From Ignavibacteriales bacterium (GTDB taxonomy: Bacteria > Bacteroidota > Ignavibacteria > Ignavibacteriales > Ignavibacteriaceae), in assembly GCA_016707115.1 (NCBI GenBank), contig JADJIH010000001.1, forward strand, positions 62,001 through 126,000: DNA of 64,000 bases. The letters run 5' to 3'. Under the pieces are notes generated by a model. It had not been told where the DNA came from. It ran no database searches and was given only the letters and a program-made list of their open reading frames with translations. A program made the position numbers and the translations under genes. Below are positions 28,821 to 37,606 of the stretch, piece by piece (positions within the stretch are counted from its first letter, which is position 1; each line of letters opens with the position of its first letter).

Positions 28821-30416
28821 TTATTTAATTAAAACCATTTTCATCGTTTGAACAAAAGAACCAGCTTGTAATCTGTAAAAATAAATTCCACTTGCTAAAT
28901 TGTTCATTGTAAATTGTACATTGTACATTCCCGCAGGCTTGTACTCATTAACTAATGTTGCAACTTCATTTCCAAGAACATCATAAACTTTAAGCGTAAC
29001 ACATTGCGTACTGCTTATTGCATATTGAATACTGGTGCTTGGATTAAACGGGTTAGGATAATTTTGAGAGAGTGAAAAATTTTCAGGAATGATATTAAAA
29101 TTTTCATCGATATCTGTAATACTGTAACTGATTGAACCATATGCCAAACTATCATAAGAAAGACTTCTTATTAAATCAGTTTTCTCTCTTAATATTTCAA
29201 TGCTGTTTAAACCAGTATTACCATATGCTGGTATTAAAGCAATCATAACCCACTGAGTATCATTAGGTGCCATATTAAAAGGCCCTGAGAAGAAAACAAA
29301 TCCAGCCCCACCCGATGTCCATGTATTATAAATCCAGCCTTCACCAGTCAAAGGATCTCCGGAAAATGGGAATTTTGTTGCCAGGTTATTAGTTGGATTA
29401 ATGATAGGATAACCATTAGAAGTTAAACCTCTTGCTAGATTCTGCGCATCCATCATTGATCTAACCTTTCCGGTTAGCGAATCAATGTGAGAGTCGTCTG
29501 CAATACCTCTGAACGAATTTAATTTTAAATTCTTAAAACCATTTACAACTTTTCCTTTAAAAACTGCATTACTATTTGGGTCTTGAACAATTGGTCCGTA
29601 CAACATAGAGTATCCAATTGCTGGAGGATGTGTCCCTTCGAAAGTCGTATCTTCTTCACTCCAGCAATAACCTAATTGTCTTAGAGTATCTACCGCAGGT
29701 CTATTTTCTAATGCCCTGAAATCTATGTCTGACCAAAAACCAATAAATGCCGAATCGATTTGATAAGTACTTTTATTAATAAACTCATATTCCATAAACA
29801 CAACGTTAGAAAATATATCTATAAAATCATTTTCATTTCCGTTTCGAGAGAATATGGTTTCATGAATTTCTATTGGTGAGGTTTTTAAAGGCTCATTCCA
29901 GTTGGTTTGAATAGCGGTACTATCCAAACTATTAAACAATGTCCAAAGAGTCTGATCGCCTTTAATTAATGGATTTCCATTTTCATATATAGGTGCACCA
30001 AAATCTGTTGGCCATTCAGCGTAATCCGGATTCGTCTGATCATCTCCTTTAGAAATTTTGTAAACTCTATAACGAAGTGAATCTTCTGGATTGATCAGCA
30101 TCGCAGCTTGATTTTGAATTATTGGCCCCGGAGAATAATTCCAACAACTAAACCATTGAACAATTGATAAGATAGGTTCGCCATTTATTTTTCCGATAAA
30201 CCAAGGTCCCTGATCATAAATAATCTGATTGGATGTACCTAATGGAAGGCTAATCCAACGTGATCTAATACTCCCTTGATTTGAGACTACAGTTTGAAGA
30301 TTATTTGCATTTAAAGAATCAAAATCAAAAAAAGTTTTCCAGTTTTCAGAAACTTGCGAATGCAAACTCGATAGTGATGTCATCCATAAGAAAATGACTG
30401 AAATAGCTAATTTCAT
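28821..30416 (-). CDS. T9SS-exported cargo, paralogous family member 6 (loop-less subtype), first operon gene
   Basis: A 531-residue protein starting at ATG 30416, which has an AGGGG ribosome-binding site 5 nt upstream; a GTG at 30422 overlaps that site. Signal peptide ISVIFLWMTSLSSLHSQ, then DQGPWFIGKINGEP, an ALRYRVYKI-like segment, KGDDQTNPDYAEWP, GDQTLWTLFNSLD, IEIHETIFSRNG and FSGDPLTGEGW, ending with a T9SS sorting domain (NPFNPSTSIQYAIS...KMVLIK) of a slightly different subtype from its neighbours. It is the promoter-proximal gene. Function unknown; it pairs with member 5. Confidence 0.85.
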   Translation of the reverse strand: MKLAISVIFLWMTSLSSLHSQVSENWKTFFDFDSLNANNLQTVVSNQGSIRSRWISLPLGTSNQIIYDQGPWFIGKINGEPILSIVQWFSCWNYSPGPIIQNQAAMLINPEDSLRYRVYKISKGDDQTNPDYAEWPTDFGAPIYENGNPLIKGDQTLWTLFNSLDSTAIQTNWNEPLKTSPIEIHETIFSRNGNENDFIDIFSNVVFMEYEFINKSTYQIDSAFIGFWSDIDFRALENRPAVDTLRQLGYCWSEEDTTFEGTHPPAIGYSMLYGPIVQDPNSNAVFKGKVVNGFKNLKLNSFRGIADDSHIDSLTGKVRSMMDAQNLARGLTSNGYPIINPTNNLATKFPFSGDPLTGEGWIYNTWTSGGAGFVFFSGPFNMAPNDTQWVMIALIPAYGNTGLNSIEILREKTDLIRSLSYDSLAYGSISYSITDIDENFNIIPENFSLSQNYPNPFNPSTSIQYAISSTQCVTLKVYDVLGNEVATLVNEYKPAGMYNVQFTMNNLASGIYFYRLQAGSFVQTMKMVLIK

Positions 30417-30467
30417 ACGCACCCCTTGTGAAGTGAATAAATTAGACCCAATACTTTATGAACTATT

Positions 30468-30499
30468 CAAAAGTAAAATAATCAGTTGCTAAAGTCAAA
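30468..30499 (-). promoter_or_regulatory. Bacteroidota-type promoter of the T9SS cargo operon
   Basis: On the minus strand TTTG (30499-30496) is followed after 20 nt by TACTTTTG (30475-30468). This fits the TTTG-N19-21-TAnnTTTG consensus almost perfectly. It lies 52 nt upstream of ATG 30416 and in the only sizeable gap (217 nt, divergent from pntAA) near the operon. Confidence 0.65.
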
Positions 30500-30639
30500 C
30501 AATTTAATGAGTGTGAGTTTTCTTCTGAGTAAGTAAAAACTATTACCATTTACTGAATCATTTTATTGGATTTAGCTTCTAATCATCTTAAGTTTTAAAC
30601 TAAATATTAAATTATTCCATCAACGGAGGAGAAAATTCT

Positions 30640-31785
30640 GTGATAATTTCAGTTCCAAAAGAAATAATGCCCGGTGAAAATAGAGTTGCCTGCGTTCCGG
30701 ATGTTGTTTCAAAACTTATCAAAGCCGGTTATGAAGTTCACATCGAAAAAGATGCAGGACTCAACGCTGGTTTTACTAATGAGCAATACCAAAAAGCAGG
30801 TGCAAAAATCATTGATAATCTCACTGATCTTTATTCCAATGCAGATATAGTTTTTAAAGTTCAGCGTCCTATCGATCATCCAACTGCGGGTAAGAACGAA
30901 GTTGATTTGATGAAGAAGGGGACTCTTCTAATTTCTTTCGTTTATGTTCTTCATTATTCAGACATAGCAAAAAAATGTGCTGAAAAAGGAATCGATCTTA
31001 TTTCAATGGATATGATTCCAAGAACTACACTTGCTCAAAAGATGGATGTGCTAAGTTCACAGGCAAACATAGCAGGATATAAAAGCGTGTTAATGGCTGC
31101 TAATGAACTGGGAAAAATCTTTCCGCTTATGATGACTGCTGCAGGAACAATTTCTCCAGCAAAGGTTGTGATAATGGGTGCTGGAGTTGCAGGATTACAA
31201 GCACTTGGTACTGCAAAAAGATTAGGCGCAGTTGTAGAGGTTTCTGATATTCGCACTGCTGTAAAAGAAGAAGTACAAAGTCTTGGCGGTAGATTTATTG
31301 AAGTTGAAGGTGCTGAAGATATGCAGGATGCCGGAGGTTATGCTAAAGAAGCCACTCCTGAATTTCTACAAAAACAAAAAGATACAATTTTTAAACACGT
31401 TACCGAAGCTGACATAGTTATCACAACTGCTCTTGTGCCGGGTAAAAAAGCTCCTATTCTTGTAACTGAAGAAATGGTAAAACATATGCGTCCGGGCAGT
31501 GTTGTTCTTGATATGGCTACTGAGTTTGGCGGTAATTGTGAGGTTAGTGAAAAAGGTAAAACTGTTAAGAAGCACGGTGTAATTATAATTGGTGAACCAA
31601 ATTTACCAAGCCTGGTTCCTCATCATTCAAGCGATATGTATTCTAAGAATATTCTTAGTTTAATACTTCATATTGGTAAAGAAGGCAAAGTAACATTAAA
31701 TCTTAATGATGAAATTGTAAAAGGATCTTTAATAACTCAGAATGGTGAAGTTATTAACCAGCGGGTTAAAGATCTAATTAAATAA
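30640..31785 (+). CDS. pntAA: NAD(P) transhydrogenase subunit alpha, part 1
   Basis: A 381-residue soluble domain I subunit that binds NAD(H) in the proton-translocating transhydrogenase. It begins at GTG 30640 after a strong GGAGGAG site. The alanine-dehydrogenase/PNT N-terminal half (SVPKEIMPGENRVACVPD) is followed by a Rossmann NAD-binding half with GAGVAGLQALGTAKRLGA and VVEVSDIR. LVPGKKAPILVTEEMV is typical of the family. Genes for the split subunits follow in order (pntAB, pntB), as usual where the enzyme is three polypeptides. The complex uses the proton gradient to make NADPH from NADH. Confidence 0.97.
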   Translation: MIISVPKEIMPGENRVACVPDVVSKLIKAGYEVHIEKDAGLNAGFTNEQYQKAGAKIIDNLTDLYSNADIVFKVQRPIDHPTAGKNEVDLMKKGTLLISFVYVLHYSDIAKKCAEKGIDLISMDMIPRTTLAQKMDVLSSQANIAGYKSVLMAANELGKIFPLMMTAAGTISPAKVVIMGAGVAGLQALGTAKRLGAVVEVSDIRTAVKEEVQSLGGRFIEVEGAEDMQDAGGYAKEATPEFLQKQKDTIFKHVTEADIVITTALVPGKKAPILVTEEMVKHMRPGSVVLDMATEFGGNCEVSEKGKTVKKHGVIIIGEPNLPSLVPHHSSDMYSKNILSLILHIGKEGKVTLNLNDEIVKGSLITQNGEVINQRVKDLIK

Positions 31786-31813
31786 AAGTTTATAAAAATA
31801 ATAAAGGTATACT

Positions 31814-32098
31814 ATGGAAGAATATTTGTTTTTAATGCAAGTGTATGTATTTGCTCTTGCGATTTTTGTGGGATTTGAACTCATCACAAAAGTACCACCT
31901 ACATTGCATACACCGCTTATGTCAGGTTCAAATGCAATTTCTGGAATCACTATAGTTGGAGCTATCCTAAGCGCAGGATTGGAACAGTTTACAATAAGTA
32001 CAATACTTGGACTTATTGCAGTTGCATTTGCAATGATAAATGTAGTCGGAGGCTTTCTTGTCACCGATCGTATGCTAAAAATGTTTAAAAAGAAGTGA
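31814..32098 (+). CDS. pntAB: NAD(P) transhydrogenase subunit alpha, part 2 (membrane)
   Basis: A 94-residue protein with three hydrophobic helices (YVFALAIFVGFEL, ISGITIVGAILSA, ILGLIAVAFAMINVVGGFLV) and a basic C-terminus (MLKMFKKK). This is the small membrane part of split transhydrogenase alpha subunits. VPPTLHTPLMSGSNAISGI is the conserved signature. It lies 28 nt after pntAA and 8 nt before pntB, in one operon. Confidence 0.96.
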   Translation: MEEYLFLMQVYVFALAIFVGFELITKVPPTLHTPLMSGSNAISGITIVGAILSAGLEQFTISTILGLIAVAFAMINVVGGFLVTDRMLKMFKKK

Positions 32099-32106
32099 GT
32101 TGAAAA

Positions 32107-33519
32107 ATGATTATAGCTATTGAAATAACTTATCTGATTTCCTCAATTCTTTTCATCCTTGGTATTAAATATCTCGGGTCACCAAAGACCGCAAGAAAAG
32201 GAAATCTATACGCTGCAATAGGAATGTTTTTGGCAATTGCAGCAACATTATTAGATCAGCAAGTTTTAACTTTTGAATGGATTATTATCGGTGGATTAAT
32301 TGGTTCAATTGCCGGGCTAATAATGGCATACAAAACTCCTATGACAGGAATGCCGCAGATGGTTGGAATGTTAAACGGATTTGGCGGAGGTGCGTCAACT
32401 CTTGTAGCTCTGTCGGAATATTTTAAAAAGAATCCTAATTATCCAGTTGATACAGGAATGCCTTTTAATCTACCTGTAAATGAGGGAGTTGCAATTATTC
32501 TTAGTTTGTTAATAGGTGGAATAACTTTTACCGGTTCTATGATTGCTTTTGGAAAACTGCAGGGTTTGGTCACAGGAAAAGTTGTGAAGTATCCATTGCA
32601 GCATCCCTTAAATGCACTTTTAGTTTTATTTGTTTTAGGTGCTGGTGGTTATGTGGTTATGTTCCCATCAATGATGGCATTAGTTCTTGTAATTACTGCA
32701 GTGTCCTTAATCCTTGGGGTTTTATTAGTTCTTCCGATAGGAGGAGCAGATATGCCAGTTGCAATTTCATTACTTAATTCATACTCCGGAATTGCAGGAT
32801 CGATGACAGGATTTGTTCTTGGGAATAATGAATTAATTATTGCTGGTGCTTTAGTTGGTGCATCTGGAATTATCCTTACCAACATTATGTGCAAAGCCAT
32901 GAATCGTTCTCTGATGAATGTTGTTCTTGGCGGATGGGCAAACGCCGGATCAGCTAGTACAACATCTTCTACAACTTCACCCAAAGGTGATGTTAAATCG
33001 ATTGATGCTGAAGAATTAGCGATGTTATTAGATTCAGTTAGTAGTGTTATTGTTGTTCCTGGTTATGGAATGGCAGTTGGTCAGGCGCAGCATGCAGTTC
33101 GTGATCTTGTAAATCTTTTAGAAAAAAAAGGTGTTAAAGTCAGATTCGCAATTCATCCGGTTGCTGGACGTATGCCCGGACATATGAATGTTTTACTTGC
33201 TGAAGCACAGGTCCCTTACGATAAACTTTATGCGATGGAAGATATTAATGATGATTTTAATAATACGGACGTTGTTATTGTAATTGGTGCAAATGATGTT
33301 GTTAATCCGGCTGCTCGTCATGATCAAAGCAGTCCTATTTTTGGAATGCCGATTCTTAATGTTGATTATGCAAAAACAGTTATAATAAATAAACGTTCTA
33401 TGAGTGCTGGATATGCTGGAATTGATAACGAATTATTCTTCTATCCAAATGCACTTATGTATTTTGGTGATTCTAAAGATGCAATGACTAAACTGGTTAA
33501 TGAGATAAAGAATCTTTAA
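32107..33519 (+). CDS. pntB: NAD(P) transhydrogenase subunit beta
   Basis: A 470-residue subunit with an N-terminal membrane domain of eight or nine helices and a C-terminal soluble NADP(H)-binding domain III. Domain III contains VPGYGMAVGQAQHAV (the pyrophosphate-binding GYGMAxxQAQ motif), IHPVAGRMPGHMNVLLAE and VIVIGANDVVNPAA. The acidic DAEELAMLLDSV linker lies between the parts. With pntAA and pntAB it forms the inner-membrane proton-coupled transhydrogenase. A strong terminator hairpin follows at 33539. Confidence 0.97.
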   Translation: MIIAIEITYLISSILFILGIKYLGSPKTARKGNLYAAIGMFLAIAATLLDQQVLTFEWIIIGGLIGSIAGLIMAYKTPMTGMPQMVGMLNGFGGGASTLVALSEYFKKNPNYPVDTGMPFNLPVNEGVAIILSLLIGGITFTGSMIAFGKLQGLVTGKVVKYPLQHPLNALLVLFVLGAGGYVVMFPSMMALVLVITAVSLILGVLLVLPIGGADMPVAISLLNSYSGIAGSMTGFVLGNNELIIAGALVGASGIILTNIMCKAMNRSLMNVVLGGWANAGSASTTSSTTSPKGDVKSIDAEELAMLLDSVSSVIVVPGYGMAVGQAQHAVRDLVNLLEKKGVKVRFAIHPVAGRMPGHMNVLLAEAQVPYDKLYAMEDINDDFNNTDVVIVIGANDVVNPAARHDQSSPIFGMPILNVDYAKTVIINKRSMSAGYAGIDNELFFYPNALMYFGDSKDAMTKLVNEIKNL

Positions 33520-33538
33520 AGATTTGAATTTCTTTTAC

Positions 33539-33568
33539 AAACCCAGTTCCTCGCAGGGACTGGGTTTT
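33539..33568 (+). terminator. Rho-independent terminator of the pnt operon
   Basis: AAACCCAGT (33539-33547) pairs with ACTGGGTTT (33559-33567), with additional pairing of TCC/GGA inside and a short T-tract after. It lies 20 nt downstream of pntB. Confidence 0.85.
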
Positions 33569-33704
33569 GCGTTTATACCCTATACCACATCTCTAAACTC
33601 TATATTTCAATATTCCTCAATTCCGATAATCTAATATTCAGCTAGCACTTAATTGGGGATTTTTATTTCCACAAACATCTCTGTTTAACATCATTTTTAT
33701 GGCA

Positions 33705-33712
33705 TATATTTG
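33705..33712 (+). promoter_or_regulatory. -7 promoter element upstream of the T9SS plug-like gene
   Basis: TATATTTG fits TAnnTTTG and lies 36 nt before the TTG start at 33749. No clear TTTG is seen at the -33 distance, only GTTTAA. Confidence 0.35.
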
Positions 33713-33748
33713 TAATGTTGTTTTCATTCCATAAACAAGGGAAAAACT

Positions 33749-34969
33749 TTGAAAAAACTATTTGTTTTGCTGTTCATTATTCAGACTTCAATAATCTTTC
33801 CGCAGGAAGTTGTTATTAAAAGTCTTAAAACATTTTCAAGTAAAGATGCTAATTCAATTCCGGTTTTATCTTCTCCAAGAGATTTATTAACAATTGATTT
33901 TGATGTTCAAACCGAATTCTCTCCGAATATCAACATCATCTTTAAGTTTTGTGATAAAAACTGGAATCCGACAGACAATCTTTTTCTTGCCAACCAGGGA
34001 AAGAACACAGCTTATACTCTAAATTATTTTTTACTTCCTACTACAGTTGAAGAAGCAAAATATCATTACACAAATACTTTTCCGGATAAGGATGGGTATG
34101 TTGCTTTCCCATATTCGGGCAAGTGGAAATTTTTTGTAGTTAATTCACAAGATCCAACTAAAATATTTGCAGAAGGAAAGTTCTTTGTAGTAATTGCTGA
34201 CGTTCCACTAAAAGTAGAAACAAAAAGAGAAACGCTGGATGATAAAACTTATTTTCCACCTCAGCTTGGCCACGTTAATTGGATTGTAGTTGACGCTGCA
34301 CCTAAAGAAGATTATTTCCCATTTCAGGTTGATGAATTGGAAATAGTTCAGAATTATTTAATGGATAATTCTATCCGCGTGCTCAGGAACTCAACAGATC
34401 AAAACAGAGTTTTTGAATGGGATGGCGGAAACAAAATTAGATTTATTGCAAAGGATGTTCGTCCTGGAAATGAATATCGTCAGACAAATCTTCAGAATAT
34501 TAATATTTACAACTCTAAAAATGTTAAAGCCCAGTTTGATGGAATGGAATACAGCAGATTTTTATTATTAAGTAAAAGGGATAACAATGGAAGTTTTACT
34601 TTGCAGCCACCCAAGGATATGTACTCAACTTATATGAACGTTACTTTTCAGGTTAAACCGCCGGAAGAAATTTATGGCGATATTTTTTTAGTAGGGGCTT
34701 TTAATGATTGGCAGTTTTCTGAAAAGAATAAAATGAATTTTAATGGTGATCATTTTGAATTAACACTTGAGCTAAAAAGAGGAGTTTATGATTACCAATA
34801 TGTTGTTGTTAACGGAGAATATTCTGATGTTACAAATCAGGATTGGTACATTCTTGAAGGAAACGATTGGCAAACTACTAATGATTATAATATTTTTCTT
34901 TGGTATCGTGATCAGGAATACGGCGGTTACGATCGAATAATCGGTTATTCAAAAATTCAAACGAGATAA
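33749..34969 (+). CDS. T9SS plug-like protein (DUF5103 family)
   Basis: A 406-residue exported protein with a signal peptide (LFVLLFIIQTSIIFPQ) and TTG start after AAGGG. It has the features of the DUF5103 family, whose Flavobacterium member was found as the plug of the SprA translocon: an N-terminal immunoglobulin-like part (LTIDFDVQTEFSPNINIIFKF shortened here), a central DVRPGNEYRQTNLQN region and a C-terminal carbohydrate-module-like domain (GDIFLVGAFNDWQ...RGVYDYQYVV...EGNDWQTTNDYNIFLWYR). It probably helps seal the outer-membrane pore of the T9SS, the route used by the many cargos in this window. The call rests on recalled family features. Confidence 0.75.
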   Translation: MKKLFVLLFIIQTSIIFPQEVVIKSLKTFSSKDANSIPVLSSPRDLLTIDFDVQTEFSPNINIIFKFCDKNWNPTDNLFLANQGKNTAYTLNYFLLPTTVEEAKYHYTNTFPDKDGYVAFPYSGKWKFFVVNSQDPTKIFAEGKFFVVIADVPLKVETKRETLDDKTYFPPQLGHVNWIVVDAAPKEDYFPFQVDELEIVQNYLMDNSIRVLRNSTDQNRVFEWDGGNKIRFIAKDVRPGNEYRQTNLQNINIYNSKNVKAQFDGMEYSRFLLLSKRDNNGSFTLQPPKDMYSTYMNVTFQVKPPEEIYGDIFLVGAFNDWQFSEKNKMNFNGDHFELTLELKRGVYDYQYVVVNGEYSDVTNQDWYILEGNDWQTTNDYNIFLWYRDQEYGGYDRIIGYSKIQTR

Positions 34970-34974
34970 AAATT

Positions 34975-35958
34975 ATGGAAAAACTTTCAGTTGGCGTTAT
35001 CGGTGTCGGTCATCTCGGCAAACTTCATTCAAAAATGTTTAATCAAATTAGTAATTGTGAATTAGTTGGAGTATTTGATTCAAATCCCGAACAGGCAAAA
35101 TTAGTTGCTGAGGAATTTGGTGTAAAACATTTTAACTCGATTGATGAATTACTTTCTAAAGTTAAAGCTGTTTCAATAGCTGCAACTACTAGTGCCCACC
35201 ACGAAGTTGCAAAAAAATGTTTTGAAAAAAACATTAATGTGTTTGTGGAAAAACCAATTACAGCAACCATAGAACAAGGTGAAGAATTAGTAAAGATCGC
35301 AAATGAAAAGAAACTAAAGTTTCAGGTTGGACACATTGAACGATTTAATCCGGGATTACTTTCACTTGAGTCTTTTATTTCTGATCCAATGTTTATTCAA
35401 TCAGACAGACTTGCACAGTTTAATCCGCGCGGAACAGATGTTGCAGTTGTATTAGATTTGATGATTCACGATATAGATATAATTCTCAGCTTTATCAAAA
35501 GTGATGTTAAACAGATTGATGCAAACGGTGTTGCTGTTGTTTCCGATCATATAGATATTGCAAATGCAAGAATTCAATTTGAAAATGGCGCTGTTGCAAA
35601 TGTTACTGCAAGCAGGATATCACAAAAGAAAATGCGTAAGATGCGCATCTTCCAAAAAGATCATTATATATCGTTAGATTTTATTACCGGAGTTTCAGAA
35701 GTTTATCGTCTGCAGGCAATTGATGAAGCAGCTTTACCAAATTCTATATCTTTTGGTGAAATGGGAGTTGGCGATAAAAAGAAAAGATTAATATATGAAC
35801 AACCTGAATCAAAAGAAGTAAATGCACTTAACTATGAATTACAACTTTTTGTAGATTCCGTTTTGTATGATAAAAAAATAGTTGTTTCCGGTGAGGATGG
35901 ATTGCGAGCGCTTAAAGTTGCAGAAATTATTATCCAAAAGATTGAACAATCAAAATGA
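34975..35958 (+). CDS. Gfo/Idh/MocA-family NAD(P)-dependent oxidoreductase
   Basis: A 327-residue sugar dehydrogenase-like protein. The N-terminus has a Rossmann fold (GVIGVGHLGKLHSKMF), then EKPITATIEQGEELV with the catalytic-region Lys, and a C-terminal domain starting at VGHIERFNPG. The segment LDLMIHDIDIILSF contains the His usually near the substrate. The VGHIERFNP/MIHDID pair resembles family members near lipid A genes that oxidise UDP-N-acetylglucosamine, but that specificity is only inference. It follows the plug-like gene after 5 nt, and the LEA-like lipoprotein overlaps its stop with ATGA. Confidence 0.85.
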   Translation: MEKLSVGVIGVGHLGKLHSKMFNQISNCELVGVFDSNPEQAKLVAEEFGVKHFNSIDELLSKVKAVSIAATTSAHHEVAKKCFEKNINVFVEKPITATIEQGEELVKIANEKKLKFQVGHIERFNPGLLSLESFISDPMFIQSDRLAQFNPRGTDVAVVLDLMIHDIDIILSFIKSDVKQIDANGVAVVSDHIDIANARIQFENGAVANVTASRISQKKMRKMRIFQKDHYISLDFITGVSEVYRLQAIDEAALPNSISFGEMGVGDKKKRLIYEQPESKEVNALNYELQLFVDSVLYDKKIVVSGEDGLRALKVAEIIIQKIEQSK

Positions 35959-36578
35959 GTAAAAGAATGAAAAAATTATTTTCTATATCTATTGTACTTT
36001 CACTAGTAATCTCCGGAATTCAATGCAGTGTTTATGAAGCTATGACTAATCTTTCCAGATTACAATTTAAAGTTGGGGATGTAAACGGATTTCAAATAAA
36101 TGGAATTTCAATTTCAGGTAAATCTAAAATAAGTGATTTCACCCCAATTGATTTATTAAAATTGTCTTCCTCATTTGCACAGGGAACATTGCCTGCTTCT
36201 TTTGTATTAAATGTTGATGCAAAGAATCCAAATGATGGAACAGGAGGTTATAAAAAATCTGATGCAACTTTACAAAACTTTAAATGGAGATTATTTCTTG
36301 ATGATAAAGAAACCATTTCAGGAGATATAGATCAGCCTGTAGTTGTTCCTGGTACCGGCGATGTAACAACAATTCCGTTAAGAATAAACATTGATCTTAT
36401 GAAATTCTTTAAAGATAAAGGATATGAAAGTATTATCAATCTGGCATTAGCGCTTGGCGGTTATCAGGGATCATCTTCAAAAATATCATTATACGCAACG
36501 CCAACTGTAAGTTCACCATTTGGAAACATAACTTATCCTGGTGAGCTAAAATTAATTGATACTGAGTTTTCTAAATAA
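35955..36578 (+). CDS. LEA14/WHy-like lipoprotein
   Basis: A 207-residue lipoprotein. The start ATG 35955 overlaps the previous stop by 4 nt; an internal MKKLFS at codon 5 is an alternative. A hydrophobic leader (SISIVLSLVISGIQC) ends in a lipobox-like Gly-Ile-Gln-Cys. The body looks like the LEA14/water-stress (WHy) immunoglobulin-like fold: FVLNVDAKNPND, then LQNFKWRLFLDD and IDQPVVVPGTGDVTTIPLRI. It is probably in the periplasm, anchored to a membrane. Role unknown. Confidence 0.7.
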   Translation: MSKRMKKLFSISIVLSLVISGIQCSVYEAMTNLSRLQFKVGDVNGFQINGISISGKSKISDFTPIDLLKLSSSFAQGTLPASFVLNVDAKNPNDGTGGYKKSDATLQNFKWRLFLDDKETISGDIDQPVVVPGTGDVTTIPLRINIDLMKFFKDKGYESIINLALALGGYQGSSSKISLYATPTVSSPFGNITYPGELKLIDTEFSK

Positions 36579-36597
36579 AATATTTTAGGAATGCTTT

Positions 36598-37560
36598 ATG
36601 GCAAAAACAGAAAAATATGCTGTCGGTGTTGATTTAGGTGGAACAAATATCAAAATCGGAATTGTATCCGAAAAAGGTAATCTTGTTAAACATATTTCGA
36701 TCAAAACCGATGCGGATGCGGGACCAAAAAAAGTTATTGCTAACATCATAAAAGGTATTGAATTAATTTTAGAAAAAAATAAATATAAAATTCAAGGAAT
36801 AGGTATTGGCTGTCCTGGTGTTGTATCTATCAAAAAAGGGATTGTTGAAAATGCCCCAAATCTTCCGGGCTGGAAAAATGTTAAACTTGGTCCTATCATA
36901 AAAGAAAAATTTGGTTACAAAGTTCATCTTGAAAATGATGCTAACGGCGCTGCAATTGGTGAATTGATTTTTGGAGCAGGCAAAAAAATAGATTCATTTA
37001 TTATGGTTACTTTGGGTACAGGAGTCGGAGGCGGAATTGTATTTAATAAAAAAATATTTCGCGGTGAGTTTGGTGCTGCTGGTGAGATTGGACATATTTC
37101 TATTGATATGAATGGTCCAAAGTGTAATTGCGGCTCAACCGGATGCATAGAGGCTTATGCAGGTAATTCGTATTTAAAAGAACAGATTAGAAGTGAACTT
37201 AAAAATTATCCTGATTCAAAAGTCTGGCAGTTGATTGAGAATGATTTATCTAAAGTATCACCCAGAATTATTCAGGCGGCTGCTGAAAGAAAAGATGTTT
37301 ATGCAAAATTTGTAATTGAAAGAATGGGTAAGCAGCTTGGTGCAGCGTTGGCTTCATTAAGTAATTTACTGGATATAAGTACTTTTATAATTGGCGGCGG
37401 AGTTGCGGGATTTGGTAAGCCATTATTCGATTCAACACGATTAACAATTTCAGAAAGAGTGCTTTTACCTTTACGTCCAAGAGTTTTGGTAATTCCGGCT
37501 AAATTACAGAATGAAGCTGGAATAAAAGGTGCATCATCACTTGTATTCTATAATAATTAA
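36598..37560 (+). CDS. ROK-family sugar kinase (glucokinase-like)
   Basis: A 320-residue ROK protein. The N-terminal ATP site is VGVDLGGTNIKIGIV. The central LENDANGAAIGE holds the catalytic Asp, and GTGVGGGIV binds phosphate. The zinc-binding ROK signature is CNCGSTGCIEAYAG, preceded by GEIGHISID. It most likely phosphorylates glucose or a related hexose at C6. No DNA-binding domain is present, so it is a kinase and not a repressor. It lies 19 nt after the LEA-like gene. Confidence 0.93.
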   Translation: MAKTEKYAVGVDLGGTNIKIGIVSEKGNLVKHISIKTDADAGPKKVIANIIKGIELILEKNKYKIQGIGIGCPGVVSIKKGIVENAPNLPGWKNVKLGPIIKEKFGYKVHLENDANGAAIGELIFGAGKKIDSFIMVTLGTGVGGGIVFNKKIFRGEFGAAGEIGHISIDMNGPKCNCGSTGCIEAYAGNSYLKEQIRSELKNYPDSKVWQLIENDLSKVSPRIIQAAAERKDVYAKFVIERMGKQLGAALASLSNLLDISTFIIGGGVAGFGKPLFDSTRLTISERVLLPLRPRVLVIPAKLQNEAGIKGASSLVFYNN

Positions 37561-37606
37561 ATTCACATTAAATGATTTTTTCTTTTCGCGCCAAATATTT
37601 GTATAG

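Noticed and set aside
33569..33748. Possible small RNA or tRNA in the gap before the plug-like gene
   Set aside because: No cloverleaf, no GTTCRA T-arm and no strong stem other than the pnt terminator were seen.
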